Shown here: piece by piece, positions 16,040-25,540 of the stretch
Position numbering within the stretch: position 1 is the first letter of the stretch
Layout: each line of letters opens with the position of its first letter
DNA from: Pseudomonadota bacterium
GTDB lineage: Bacteria > Bdellovibrionota > UBA1018 > CAIMNF01
Length of the DNA stretch: 64,000 bases
Direction of reading: 5' to 3'
NCBI GenBank assembly: GCA_027486675.1
Contig: JAIXOQ010000030.1
Coordinates: 1 to 64,000 of the forward strand
Notes under the pieces: model-generated
Database searches by the model: none
What the model saw: only the letters and a program-made list of their open reading frames with translations
Told to the model about the DNA's origin: nothing
Translations under genes and position numbers: made by a program

Positions 16040-18886
16040 CTAGGAAAAGGGACGGCACTTTTCAAGGAACGGACAGCGGCTGCACTCGAGATCGCGTCTT
16101 TTATTTGCGATCATCACACTATTTCCAAGTTCACTTGCCTTTTTCCACTGTGACTGGACCCAAGAATCTATACCTTGGTCGTATTGAACCGGAATCCACG
16201 TTGCACTCCCACTCGAAAGGTGCAAGAGAGCTAAAGAAATCTGCCAATCCTTTCCACCCAAGAGCTTTAGGGCGGCGAAAGCGTAGACGTGCAGTTGTTT
16301 TTGATACCTTTCGATCAAAATATCTGGAGCGACATTTCGGTCAGTCCACTTGTAGTCGACTATCCTTGCGGTGAGCGTCTCAGGATCCCAATCCAAACGA
16401 TCAATCACCCCAACCAATGCCTCATCCCTGGAGAGCGGGAGTTCGAAGGCGCACTCCGTACGAGTTTTTGGGAAGGAACCAAAAAGCTTATGCTCGGCGT
16501 CAACTTCTTTGATCCTGTCCGCAAGTTTCGAGTCTAAGGCTTCAATCGAGCCCCAGTCCTCAATCTCTAGATATCGGTGCAAAAGCGAGCCTCGTTCACG
16601 GGCGGATGCTGCGTCTGCCGTCTTCATTTGTGGAGATAGATCTAGAACGTCTTGGGCAACAAAAGTATCAAGCTGCTCCTCCTTTAGCCCCAAGAGCCAG
16701 CGGTAGACGTACCGCTGTTCACACAGCGCTAGGTCCTTCCATTCCGAAAAGGAATGGCGCGGACGAAACCATTGGCTGCTCCCTTTCTGAAGTAGACCGT
16801 TTGTGAGTTGCTGGGCGATTTGGGCAACCTGAACCGAGTCACCTCCCTCAGATTGGGGCGACGGTTCTTCTGGAAGTGCAAAAACGGGCAAATCCACTAC
16901 AGCTTGAACCCACCGCCGCCAATTCTCTTCGGTATAGAGCGGCTTTCGTGAACTCTCCTCTTTGTCTTTTCCGGCTGGCCAGTAAAGGTAGAGTTTATTT
17001 TTTGGCCGTGTGATTGCCACATACAGCACCCGCATACTCTCTAAAATTCGCTCTCTTGCTTCGTACTCTTTCCATTTGGCATTCTCTTCAGCTTCTTTTG
17101 ATCCGGATTCTGGGTCCCTATGACTGAGGAAAGCACCGTATGCCCGATGCCAGGTGAGACCCGCCCCACCCGGAGATCTTGGCGTTTTGTCTTCAAAATC
17201 AAGGAGCAACACCCTTTCAAATTCTAAGCCCTTGGAGGCATGAATGGTCATCAGGACCAAGTCACTGGAGGACATTGGAACTGGGATTTCTCTTTCGCGC
17301 ACTCCCTCAGATGTACACCGCTCAAACTCGGCCACCACTTCAGCAAAACTCCTGCCTGCGCTTGAAAGGTTTTCCGCACGATGCCAGAGCTGCAATACGG
17401 ACATCCTCATTTCTTCTAAGAGACCATCCCATCCAAGCAAAACCTCCAGTACTTCACCCGGCCGAACAGCTCCGCGGACAAGACCGCCTTGCACAAAAGC
17501 AAGGGCTAATGGATGAGCGCTCTCCATGAATCCTGAAAATGAAGGGCCGCCTTTTTTAAACCACGCTTCAAGCTGTGAATCGTCAACCGTTATCCATGGG
17601 CTTCGGAGTGCGGAATGCGCTGAGAGCGTGTTCTTGTCGTTTTGCCAAGCTTTCAGAAGTGCAATCAGTTCCTGGACCCGAGGATCACTCCAGAATTTAC
17701 CGCCGCTTTGCACGAGCACAGGTACCCGGTGAAGACGCAACTGCCGGAGAAGTTCCGTTGTTGTCCCTCCAGTGGATCTAGCCAAGATGGTCAATCCTTT
17801 TGTATCTGTTTTTGAGAGAGCTAGGGCCAACTCTTCAATGTTTTGGTAAGGCAGTCTGCTGACTACAGGCTCAGACGCCTCGGGGAAAACTCTTCCTGGA
17901 ACGAGCGCATCGTATTCTTTTGAAACCCCTGTGAAGGCGGGCTCACAAACCTGATTCACGAATTCAAGGATCTCGGGTCGGCTTCGAAAGTTTTGCCTCA
18001 ACTCAAACTTTCGCGCAGTTGCAACGAATGCTTCAAATATTGAGACATCCGCGTCTCGAAAACGATAGATGGACTGCTTAGGATCTCCCACCACACACAA
18101 GTTAGCTCCGCCTGGCCGTGCGATCGCACGTACGATTCGATCCTGAATCGGATTGATGTCTTGAAACTCGTCCACAATCACTAGGTCGTAGGTCCGGTGG
18201 TAGGACTCAGAGACATCAGTGTTTTTTAGGGCTAAATCTGCAAGAATCTCAAGGTCTTGAAAGTCGATCCCTCCCCTTCTCTTCTTCGCTGTTTTGTACC
18301 GAGCAAAGACCGATTGAAAAACAAGAATCAGCGCATCCACTTCGGGACGCTCACCACGTCCCGCCATCTGCTCTAAAGCACCAAAGCCAGAAAGTTCTCT
18401 CAAGCGGGAAAGAAGTCTGGTGAGAACAGAAACGTTTCTATCTTTGAGAAGCAACTCCAGTGCCTTTTCCACCGCTGAAGACTCTTCCCCCCACCAAAGA
18501 CGTTCAATCACCGCATTCCAAAGTGGGTTCGCTTCTTCGGGTGGCAAAATCCGCTCCCCCCCTTCCAAGGAGGCCATACGTGGATACTCCCGAAGGATTG
18601 CCCCACAGAGGCCATGCAGCGTGCCTAAACGATGCTTTCTTCTGTCCCACCAAAGGCCCTGACGCAGAGCGCCTAGCTCAATGCGCTCAGCCAACTCTAA
18701 TGCCGACTTCTCTGTAAAACTCACGGCACAAATGCGAGCTCCTGGTTCACGACGCAAGAGTTCAACACACTTTCCGACCATCGTTGCGGTTTTTCCGCAC
18801 CCCGCACCCGCGACAACGCCTTGGCGCTGGCCGTAATCCTCAATAATTCTCCGCTGGTCATCTGTAAAATCGGGGACGATCGCCAT
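16040..18886 (-). CDS. UvrD/AddA-type helicase fused to Fe-S PD-(D/E)XK nuclease
   Basis: A protein of about 948 residues. The superfamily-1 helicase motifs are present: Walker A VVAGAGCGKTATMVGK near the N-terminus, Walker B LVIVDEFQDINPIQD, motif III VVGDPKQSIYRFRDADV, and motif V LMTIHASKGLEFERVLLLD. The C-terminus is a PD-(D/E)XK nuclease: GSLLHRYLEIED, VGVIDRLD, ARIVDYKWTD and RYQKQLHVYAF. Four cysteines are placed as in AddB/Cas4-type Fe-S nucleases, one in LALCEQRYVYRW and three in ECSRCPFLEKC. It would unwind and resect DNA ends. MAIVPDFTDDQRR (18886) is the likely start; the longer frame to 18940 overlaps the divergent gene. No AddB or RecC partner is adjacent. Confidence 0.85.
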   Translation of the reverse strand: MAIVPDFTDDQRRIIEDYGQRQGVVAGAGCGKTATMVGKCVELLRREPGARICAVSFTEKSALELAERIELGALRQGLWWDRRKHRLGTLHGLCGAILREYPRMASLEGGERILPPEEANPLWNAVIERLWWGEESSAVEKALELLLKDRNVSVLTRLLSRLRELSGFGALEQMAGRGERPEVDALILVFQSVFARYKTAKKRRGGIDFQDLEILADLALKNTDVSESYHRTYDLVIVDEFQDINPIQDRIVRAIARPGGANLCVVGDPKQSIYRFRDADVSIFEAFVATARKFELRQNFRSRPEILEFVNQVCEPAFTGVSKEYDALVPGRVFPEASEPVVSRLPYQNIEELALALSKTDTKGLTILARSTGGTTTELLRQLRLHRVPVLVQSGGKFWSDPRVQELIALLKAWQNDKNTLSAHSALRSPWITVDDSQLEAWFKKGGPSFSGFMESAHPLALAFVQGGLVRGAVRPGEVLEVLLGWDGLLEEMRMSVLQLWHRAENLSSAGRSFAEVVAEFERCTSEGVREREIPVPMSSSDLVLMTIHASKGLEFERVLLLDFEDKTPRSPGGAGLTWHRAYGAFLSHRDPESGSKEAEENAKWKEYEARERILESMRVLYVAITRPKNKLYLYWPAGKDKEESSRKPLYTEENWRRWVQAVVDLPVFALPEEPSPQSEGGDSVQVAQIAQQLTNGLLQKGSSQWFRPRHSFSEWKDLALCEQRYVYRWLLGLKEEQLDTFVAQDVLDLSPQMKTADAASARERGSLLHRYLEIEDWGSIEALDSKLADRIKEVDAEHKLFGSFPKTRTECAFELPLSRDEALVGVIDRLDWDPETLTARIVDYKWTDRNVAPDILIERYQKQLHVYAFAALKLLGGKDWQISLALLHLSSGSATWIPVQYDQGIDSWVQSQWKKASELGNSVMIANKRRDLECSRCPFLEKCRPFS

Positions 18887-18931
18887 GAAACTTAACCCTA
18901 ACGGAAAAAATGCCGATGGGTCGAATAGGAT

Positions 18932-20218
18932 ATGGATCAATCACAACAAAAAACACGGATCGCCTGGCTAATGGATGAGCGGCTCCCCCGTGACAGAAGC
19001 GCCGTCTTAAGCCGAATCCTTGCGTTACTGAAGAGCAAATACAACATTGAATTCTTGCCCGAAAAGATCACCGAGGACGAGTTGCTCGCCCTGATGCAAA
19101 CGGAGACCTACACGGTCATCGTTTTGCCATGGTACCGTTATTTTGCATGGACGCGAGTCGAAGGTGCTTTCGGAACGCTGCGTATGAGCGGATCCACAGT
19201 TGCTGGCTACTTCGCTGACCCTATTCTTCCCTACGAACTCCCTCAGCTGCCGAATTACCACCGAGGCATCGTCTTAGATTGCCTGCGTTTAGATATGCAA
19301 GAAATCAGCTTGATGCTCGGATTACTTGCAGACTCCAGCAAACGAGCAGGAATCATACATCTCTTAGGCAAGGAAACTCCAATCTATCGCGATATCTGGC
19401 ACGGCTTTGATTGCGCAGGTCCTGGTATGCTGGATGCTCTTTTAAATCTTCCTTTCATGCACCGCAACCCTTGGGCTTCAAGGCGCCATAACATTAGAAC
19501 TTGTGCGCAATTGCTCTGGAGTCTCGTTTACGACCTAGGTCCTGGAAAAGGGGACCTCATGAGCACTTATGCCAGCGAACAAGAGCGCGGACGCATCGAA
19601 GTCGGAAGCAATCAGGAAATGCTTGCTCTGCGAATGGTCTACACCGCTCCCGAAAAAACGCCCAAGGATTTTTTAGCGAGCTTTTGGCCGGACATGAATC
19701 GCGGAACCGAGGCTCAACAGATTTTAGGTCGACAATGCGACTTCGTGAAGGTCCATATCTTTCCTGAGACCAACCGAGTCGAGATCGTTTTGCTCTTTCT
19801 AAAAGGTGCCCCTTCAAAAGTGCACCCGACCGAGCTTCGAGGCTTTTGGGTTGAACCCTTAAGCGAAAGGCACACCGAACATGCCGACCCCAAGGATAGC
19901 GTGTTGATTACCATCAACCGAGCGACCAGTAAGAGCCTTGCGCCTTTACTCCCAAACGCAACCTTGGTGTCTATGGATCCATTGATCCTCATGAGCCAGA
20001 TTCGGGATGTGGATCAAGCTGCAAGTGAACACGCTCGAAATCTTGAACATCAAATTGAAGAGCTCTCAAAAAAGCGTCCAGATGCTCCAGAAGTCCTAAT
20101 ATTAAGACACAAACTGATGAGTTTGAAGCAACGCCAATTCACTTGGAAAGCAAAGTTTAGGGAGTTACTCGAGGAGCTTTCAGGAAATCAGGATTCTAGC
20201 TCGAAAAATGTAGCCTAA
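18932..20218 (+). CDS. Conserved-looking cytoplasmic protein, unknown function
   Basis: A 428-residue protein without signal peptide or membrane segments. The N-terminal half resembles a Rossmann-like alpha/beta fold (TRIAWLMDERLPRDRSA, then TYTVIVLPWYRYFAWTRVEG). The C-terminal 70 residues form a predicted coiled coil (HARNLEHQIEELSKKRPDAP onward). I cannot place it in a family. It is divergently oriented from the helicase-nuclease/topoisomerase VI operon, 45 bp away, and sits 21 bp upstream of the PQQ-propeller membrane protein, with which it is probably co-transcribed. A role linked to either neighbour is possible but unproven. Confidence 0.6.
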   Translation: MDQSQQKTRIAWLMDERLPRDRSAVLSRILALLKSKYNIEFLPEKITEDELLALMQTETYTVIVLPWYRYFAWTRVEGAFGTLRMSGSTVAGYFADPILPYELPQLPNYHRGIVLDCLRLDMQEISLMLGLLADSSKRAGIIHLLGKETPIYRDIWHGFDCAGPGMLDALLNLPFMHRNPWASRRHNIRTCAQLLWSLVYDLGPGKGDLMSTYASEQERGRIEVGSNQEMLALRMVYTAPEKTPKDFLASFWPDMNRGTEAQQILGRQCDFVKVHIFPETNRVEIVLLFLKGAPSKVHPTELRGFWVEPLSERHTEHADPKDSVLITINRATSKSLAPLLPNATLVSMDPLILMSQIRDVDQAASEHARNLEHQIEELSKKRPDAPEVLILRHKLMSLKQRQFTWKAKFRELLEELSGNQDSSSKNVA

Positions 20219-20239
20219 GGGCCCTACACTGACATCTAC

Positions 20240-21586
20240 ATGGAATGGCTCAAAGCTTGGGTGACGACGTCGGGTTGGTCTTTTGGAGCAGTCTTCTTCT
20301 TTGCGTTCGGCACTCTGCTGGCGCTATCGATCACATGGCCCATCCTCCCTTGGGTATCAGAGTTTAGAAGCCGCTTGGTGGTGGTAGCTGGGTCGGCATT
20401 TGTTCTTTGCGCTTTCTGCATTTTAGTCCCTTTCTTGATCGGATGGTTATCGCTGACCGAGGTTAGGAAATTTGCATTTGAAGACTTACCGAAAACACAA
20501 TGGCTCCCCGGCGACAGCGAGGATCACATTGAGCCCACGACCGAAGCATTTAAATTTAGTGGTGTCAGCGGCTATAATGTATGGACGCGCATTCCATCGC
20601 TTCAGGCAAGCCGCTGGCTTGGGGTACATGGAAAGCTTCTGCTCGAGTGGGAGGAAGGCGGATCGCTCGTTGGGAGAGACGCATATGGTACGGGATCTCT
20701 CCAGTTCCGGATCCAACTGCCTTCTGAAACACTTCTGCAACATGAACTACGAGGCTCAAGATGGATTGGCCTCATTGGATCAGGACACACTACGTTTCTT
20801 GCGTCCGTTGATCTTTCAAGCCCTGCCTTAGTGTGGATGGTCGAGATGCCTGGCGCTGGATCACCCTCCTTTGCTTGGGACACTCTTTCGCAAAGAGTTA
20901 TCGTTGGACTAGGAGAGCATGGAATCTATGCCTTTCAGGGGCAGACTGGAAAAGAGGTCTGGCGAAAGCCAGATATCACCGCCGATCAAGTCGCGGGCGC
21001 AAATGGGATTGTTCTTTGGGGATCACAATCCACCGGTAGTAACGAAAAGTCTCTCTTCTGGCTGGATCCGATGGATCCCGAAAAAATCAAAAAATCTCCA
21101 ATCTCGCACCGAGGAATCGCCCGAACCATCACCCGCACTGGCGAACCAGGCGCGCTTTTACTTTTTTCTGACACTGGAAGCGAAGAGTTGCTCAGCATTA
21201 GACCCGATCAAGTCCGTGAAGACTGGCGAGTCAAGATGATCGGTGCAGAACCGGTGCATGACTTCGCATGGGTCGAGAAGGCGCTTCTGACTTTAAGTCT
21301 CTCAGGCGAGTGGACGGCAAGATCTCCCCAGAGTGGTGCCATCCTTTGGCAGCGCAGGTTTTCGGGCTATTCCGGGGAATGGACTTCGCTCGCAAAAGGG
21401 ATTTGGGGGGATGTTTTGCTTCTACCTGAAACTGGTGGCTCCATCGCAGCATTTTCCCTCCAAGGTGAATGGCAGGCTTCATTTCGATTTGGCGGTCCCG
21501 TCATTTCCGTCATATCGGTCGGACGTTGGTGGTTCATTTCTACTGAAACCGAAGTTCGTGCGATTCAGTGGAACCTGACAAAGTGA
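20240..21586 (+). CDS. Membrane-anchored PQQ-type beta-propeller protein
   Basis: A 448-residue protein. Two N-terminal membrane segments lie at residues about 12-34 (WSFGAVFFFAFGTLLALSIT) and about 47-70 (VVVAGSAFVLCAFCILVPFL). The rest is an extracytoplasmic domain with repeating Trp-rich beta-blade motifs, for example YAFQGQTGKEVWRKPDI, WTARSPQSGAILWQRRFSG and IAAFSLQGEWQASF, as in PQQ-like (BamB-type) propellers. These scaffold protein-protein interactions or bind quinone cofactors; no catalytic residues can be assigned. The next gene begins inside its 3' end (19-bp overlap), so the two are coupled. Confidence 0.6.
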   Translation: MEWLKAWVTTSGWSFGAVFFFAFGTLLALSITWPILPWVSEFRSRLVVVAGSAFVLCAFCILVPFLIGWLSLTEVRKFAFEDLPKTQWLPGDSEDHIEPTTEAFKFSGVSGYNVWTRIPSLQASRWLGVHGKLLLEWEEGGSLVGRDAYGTGSLQFRIQLPSETLLQHELRGSRWIGLIGSGHTTFLASVDLSSPALVWMVEMPGAGSPSFAWDTLSQRVIVGLGEHGIYAFQGQTGKEVWRKPDITADQVAGANGIVLWGSQSTGSNEKSLFWLDPMDPEKIKKSPISHRGIARTITRTGEPGALLLFSDTGSEELLSIRPDQVREDWRVKMIGAEPVHDFAWVEKALLTLSLSGEWTARSPQSGAILWQRRFSGYSGEWTSLAKGIWGDVLLLPETGGSIAAFSLQGEWQASFRFGGPVISVISVGRWWFISTETEVRAIQWNLTK

Positions 21587-22455
21587 AGTCAAGCTCAGCC
21601 AAACTTTCTGCATTCTTAAGTTTGTTTTGCGCAGGTGCGCTATGGGGATATGCTTTCGTCGCGCAAAAGCAGGCACTCTCTTTTTTTGGTCCTGCCGCAA
21701 TCACTGCGATCCGCTTCGCGATTGCATTCATCTGCTTGATTCCGTTTTGCAAGTTTGAGAAATGGAAGATTGGATTTTTACCCGGGCTCTTTATCTTCCT
21801 CGTTCTCTATTTACAAACTTGGGGACTCGAGACAACAACTGCTGCAAAGAGCGGCTTTATCACTACGTTTTATGTGGTGTTGACGCCGTTTGCGGAAACC
21901 CTCCTTCAGAAAGTAAAACTACGTGTTTTGCTTCTTTTCTGGGCGGCGCTTGCACTGGTAGGGATGGCTCTCATTTCTAACCCCTGGAGTGCAAACGGGG
22001 GAGGATGGGTGGTGGGCGATACCCTGACATTGCTTTGCGCTGTCGCGTCGAGCGCTCACCTGATCGCCACCTCGCAAGCGATGAAGAAACTAGACAACCC
22101 ACTGCAGCTCCATTTTTTGCAGTGCGGATGGGTAACAGTACTGGCAACACTGCTCGTCTGGTTCCGAGAGCCATTGCCCGCAGATGTCGGCGCTGCGGCT
22201 ATGCATGCGCTCGGGCCCTTGGTTTATCTGGGCATTGGACCTACTGCTATAGCTCTTTATTTCTTGGTGCGGGCGCAAAAAATGCTATCGCCGTCTACAG
22301 TAGGACTGCTTGCCTTGATGGAAGCACCCTTTGCGGCACTGTTTTCTGTTGTGATTCTTCATGAAAAAACCACACTGATTCAAGTCATCGGCGCGGTGTT
22401 GGTGTTAGGTGCCGCAGTCGGTGAGACGCTTAGTTCGAGGGTGGGAGCCAACTAA
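21568..22455 (+). CDS. EamA/DMT-family transporter
   Basis: A 295-residue integral membrane protein with about ten hydrophobic segments and the two-fold EamA repeat. Repeat one has SLFCAGALWGYAFVAQKQAL and repeat two DTLTLLCAVASSAHLIATSQ. The signature TPFAETLLQKV and the C-terminal LMEAPFAALFSVVILHEKTT are typical of drug/metabolite exporters. The substrate cannot be predicted. The start is GTG at 21568, overlapping the propeller gene by 19 bp; an internal GTG at 21583 is also possible. The 3' end overlaps the convergent exported-protein gene by 26 bp. Confidence 0.8.
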   Translation: MEPDKVKSSSAKLSAFLSLFCAGALWGYAFVAQKQALSFFGPAAITAIRFAIAFICLIPFCKFEKWKIGFLPGLFIFLVLYLQTWGLETTTAAKSGFITTFYVVLTPFAETLLQKVKLRVLLLFWAALALVGMALISNPWSANGGGWVVGDTLTLLCAVASSAHLIATSQAMKKLDNPLQLHFLQCGWVTVLATLLVWFREPLPADVGAAAMHALGPLVYLGIGPTAIALYFLVRAQKMLSPSTVGLLALMEAPFAALFSVVILHEKTTLIQVIGAVLVLGAAVGETLSSRVGAN

Positions 22456-23521
22456 ATTTTCCCGTTGCGATTTCCTCACACTTAAAATCCTGTCCAAAAT
22501 CCAAAAATTGTTCAACTTTCCGAAATTTTGCGCGCGGTGGGTTGTAGACTCTGCGTCCTTCCCAGTCGATGAGGTTCTCGGTGGCACCATCCCCTTCTGA
22601 GGCACGCCTCAATGCATCCGGATTGTAGACCTGATCATTGGAGACCATGCCCATAGGGTCCACCTCCCGGTTGACTACGGGATCTAAAGACTGATCAACG
22701 ATATAAGAATCGAGTGGATACATGATGTTCAGATCTCTTGAGTCATGAATAAAAAATTCATAGTTTCCCTCATCATTTAAGATCTGGGTCACTAATCCAA
22801 AAACAGCGCCACTCGTCGCAGTTGCATCGCTTATGATTCCGACATGGGCATCTATGACCCCGCCTGCAGGACCGAAATATTCCAGACGCGCCTTGCCTTC
22901 GGCATCCATCGTCAGATGCGCAAGAAATCCTTTCCAAAAACTAATAATGAGCCCATTGCCTAAAGGCGCAGACTGCACCCGTGCGATGTCATTGTCTTCA
23001 CCCACATACAGCACCTTCATCACTCCGGCACCATAGGCTGGGTGCTGAATGAAAAGGGCCACACTGCCCATTTCATCGCGAGTAACGTATGAGATGAAGT
23101 TTGAACTAGGAATCATTTGCTCGAGTCGATAGCGATCCTCGCCTGGCAATTGGACTTTCCACCTTCTGCCTTCAGTCAGCTGATGATCAATAACGGCTTC
23201 AAAAATCGCTTCACTGAGATCGGTATCAACTCGTGTACGAAATGGAATTGGGCTGCGCGTGTAGGATGCGGGTGACTCAGCATTCTTTTCTTGAGTGCCC
23301 TTAAAAAGGAAGGGCTGCGACCCAGGGATTAATACCTCCCCTTCACGCGGGGATTTCGGTACTGGGTAAGGCCCCGAAAGCGTCTGTCCCTCCACTCGAT
23401 AGAACTGACCGTATTTATCGTAGAGATAAATGCCGGCAGAACTGGTCGCGGAATATGCTCCCACAAAAAGCAATAAAAACGCCCTTACGGACGTAGTAAC
23501 CCAATGGCTGATCCCCATCAA
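22430..23521 (-). CDS. Exported protein of unknown function
   Basis: A 363-residue protein with a signal peptide (VRAFLLLFVGAYSATSSAG, cleaved near residue 30). The mature protein opens with GIYLYDKYGQFYRVEGQTL and is otherwise beta-rich, with blocks such as NFISYVTRDEMGSVALFIQ and AVFGLVTQILNDEGNYEFF. I recognise no family. A phosphate- or protein-binding beta fold cannot be excluded. It is transcribed toward the EamA gene, and the next exported-protein gene lies upstream on the same strand, 75 bp away. Both could form a small operon of lineage-specific periplasmic proteins. Confidence 0.55.
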   Translation of the reverse strand: MMGISHWVTTSVRAFLLLFVGAYSATSSAGIYLYDKYGQFYRVEGQTLSGPYPVPKSPREGEVLIPGSQPFLFKGTQEKNAESPASYTRSPIPFRTRVDTDLSEAIFEAVIDHQLTEGRRWKVQLPGEDRYRLEQMIPSSNFISYVTRDEMGSVALFIQHPAYGAGVMKVLYVGEDNDIARVQSAPLGNGLIISFWKGFLAHLTMDAEGKARLEYFGPAGGVIDAHVGIISDATATSGAVFGLVTQILNDEGNYEFFIHDSRDLNIMYPLDSYIVDQSLDPVVNREVDPMGMVSNDQVYNPDALRRASEGDGATENLIDWEGRRVYNPPRAKFRKVEQFLDFGQDFKCEEIATGKFSWLPPSN

Positions 23522-23596
23522 CCCTCCCCCAAGTTGGATAGGTATCCCATGAGTTCGGTTTAAAGTAAATGGAAATTACTTCAGGATACAGAGGTT

Positions 23597-24856
23597 TTAT
23601 GGATTGGTGTTTGGTTTCTGAAAGGCCGCCGACAAAAGCTCTGCGGCTTCAAACAGATCGTGCACGGTCACGTCTTCTCGGATTCCAAGCAGACTTCGGA
23701 TCTCAGGTGTTTCATTGAGGAGGGTCAGCAGTTGCGGAACAGTCAGGTCAAAAGAGGCATTCGTGTCACCCGGGTGCAGATAATTCAAAACTGTGCGTCG
23801 TGACCCGCCATATTTTTCTGGAAGTACTGAAAGCGGCGCATCCGCATGCTGCGTGGCTAAAAAGAAAAGACCTTTTAGAGCTGCGACGACTGGTGCTGCT
23901 GCGCCATCCTCGGCTTGCTGATATGCAGTCAAGTATCCGGAGGCCAAAGCCAAATACCTGTCCTCCATGCCCACCGAAGGACCTAACTCTGGATCTACAA
24001 CAGACACCTGGCGAAAATTGGATGAATACTGGGTCGCTTTTTTCGCGTCATACAGAAAGTTGGAGAAAGAGTCGACATTACTGCCGCTCGTTCTGATTGT
24101 GGAAACGGGTAAACCAGCCAGCAAGTTTAATGCGTGTGCACCGAAACCATCCCCGGGCAAAAAAAGACACTCTTCGGACATATGGAGATCGCTAATCAAA
24201 GAGTTGGTCTTTTTCGTGGAGTTCTTATCTTCTAAAAGAATAGAGTCCACGATCGCTTCTACGCTTCGCGCTTCATCCCGGACGGACTCAGGCTTAAGTT
24301 CAAGCGCATCCTTCATCAGCTGGGTCGTTGCCATCAGGCCCATAGGATCATTCAGAGCAGCAAGAAATAAAGAAAGGTGAAACAGGTCGACGATCGTTAG
24401 ATTGCCTTTTTCAAACATCCGCTGTCCAATCAGTGCGATCTTTTGACTGATTCGCGGCGTGAGTGCTTTCGCAACCTCCACTAACTTCGAAGTGCTATAG
24501 CCGGCATCTAAAAGCGCAATCACCGAATTGGAGGCTAAGTTAATGTGAAAGTCTCTTGCGTCATCTGATTTTCTGGCCTGCTTTATTGCCGCATCCCACC
24601 TTTGACTCTCTAAGTCCGTGAGGGATCGATGCGGAGTACCGGTGGAAGTTCCCTTCTGCGCAGCCCGGAGTGCAGGGAGTTCAAGGACCACAGCTTTTGC
24701 CAGAGGGCTCAGTTTTGTGACATCAAATCCGACGACAAAGGCGCGACAGCTGAGTTCGGTCCAAGAGGTCTTTTCTTGTTTTACGGTGTCTGAAGCCAGC
24801 ACGTGCATAGGCATCACGACAAAAGCTACTATTGCAGTTGTGAGCCCCCACTTCAT
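23597..24856 (-). CDS. Exported helical protein of unknown function
   Basis: A protein of about 419 residues with a signal peptide (WGLTTAIVAFVVMPMHVLAS). The ATG at 24856 is preferred over the GTG at 24895 because the signal peptide then starts at residue 1. The mature chain appears mainly helical (DLFHLSLFLAALNDPMGLMA, FDLTVPQLLTLLNETPEIR), with few cysteines. No known domain is seen. It lies upstream of, and co-directional with, the exported protein at 22430-23521, so a shared envelope function is possible but speculative. Confidence 0.55.
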   Translation of the reverse strand: MKWGLTTAIVAFVVMPMHVLASDTVKQEKTSWTELSCRAFVVGFDVTKLSPLAKAVVLELPALRAAQKGTSTGTPHRSLTDLESQRWDAAIKQARKSDDARDFHINLASNSVIALLDAGYSTSKLVEVAKALTPRISQKIALIGQRMFEKGNLTIVDLFHLSLFLAALNDPMGLMATTQLMKDALELKPESVRDEARSVEAIVDSILLEDKNSTKKTNSLISDLHMSEECLFLPGDGFGAHALNLLAGLPVSTIRTSGSNVDSFSNFLYDAKKATQYSSNFRQVSVVDPELGPSVGMEDRYLALASGYLTAYQQAEDGAAAPVVAALKGLFFLATQHADAPLSVLPEKYGGSRRTVLNYLHPGDTNASFDLTVPQLLTLLNETPEIRSLLGIREDVTVHDLFEAAELLSAAFQKPNTNP

Positions 24857-24895
24857 TGTAGCGTTAGACTCAACTAGTTTGCTCCTGCCCGCCAC

Positions 24896-25210
24896 TAAAA
24901 AGTGGGGGCTGACTTAGATTTGGGGGGGGAGGCTGTGCTCTTTGCCTTCAGGACACGGCCGGTCGTGGTTTTTAGGGGCGCACCTTGTCCTCTTAAATGA
25001 ATAAAATTTTTTGATGTTTTTTCTGATTGACGACTCATTCGAAGAGTCGTTTTTCGAGTTGCTTATGGACAACTGAACTCTGGATCTCGCGCACTCTGTT
25101 GAAGCCTGCGTAACGATCCTGCTGTGACTGTCTTTTAAAATCAAAAATCCGTTTTGACGAAGTCTTATTGGCTGTCAGGGGCCAGAAAAACATGGGGTTA
25201 CGATTCAAAA
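24896..25210. other. Non-coding region with terminator-like hairpin
   Basis: No gene is evident. ACGACTC (25030-25036) and GAGTCGT (25044-25050) form a 7-bp stem followed by TTTT, a plausible Rho-independent terminator on the plus strand. A G-rich run occurs near 24923-24931. A small RNA here cannot be excluded. Confidence 0.4.
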
Positions 25211-25410
25211 ATGAAGAAACAAACTACAGCCAATTCCAGCCACGATTCAAGCACTCTCCCCCTCAATGACCTTGAACTTCTGCACGCAACTTTCGCGTTA
25301 TCCCGCATTGAACAACGTGCAACCGCTACACTGGTAGGTCATCTGGAAGAGGTCGACCGCATAAACTGAAGGCCGCACTGGATTTGGGGTTCGGTGCTCC
25401 TAAGATGTAA
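25211..25410 (+). pseudogene. Remnant of an HNH-endonuclease-type N-terminal domain
   Basis: The frame from 25211 encodes LNDLELLHATFALSRIEQRA and TATLVGHLEEVDR, then stops. Shifting by one base at about 25360 continues with KLKAALDLGFGAPKM to 25410. The combined order resembles the N-terminal helical region found before HNH nucleases in many bacteria (LLxxTxxLVxxERxxTxxVLxHLxEVxRRKLYxxLGF). The frameshift and missing nuclease domain indicate a decayed fragment. A functional 52-residue peptide from the first frame is possible but less likely. Confidence 0.35.
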
Positions 25411-25540
25411 CCATATGTAATTATTTACTATTCCTAGACGGCTGGACTCCCTCAACGCTTCCAGTCTATATTTGAGTATGAAGCTTTAGTATTGGGTGCC
25501 CCCTGTCGATAGGAAGTGTGGGAGACCCCGAAAGGTGCAC

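Noticed and set aside
24896-25210. SRP RNA or 6S RNA gene
   Set aside because: No SRP loop motif or 6S-type open-bubble pairing could be found; only a simple terminator-like stem is visible.
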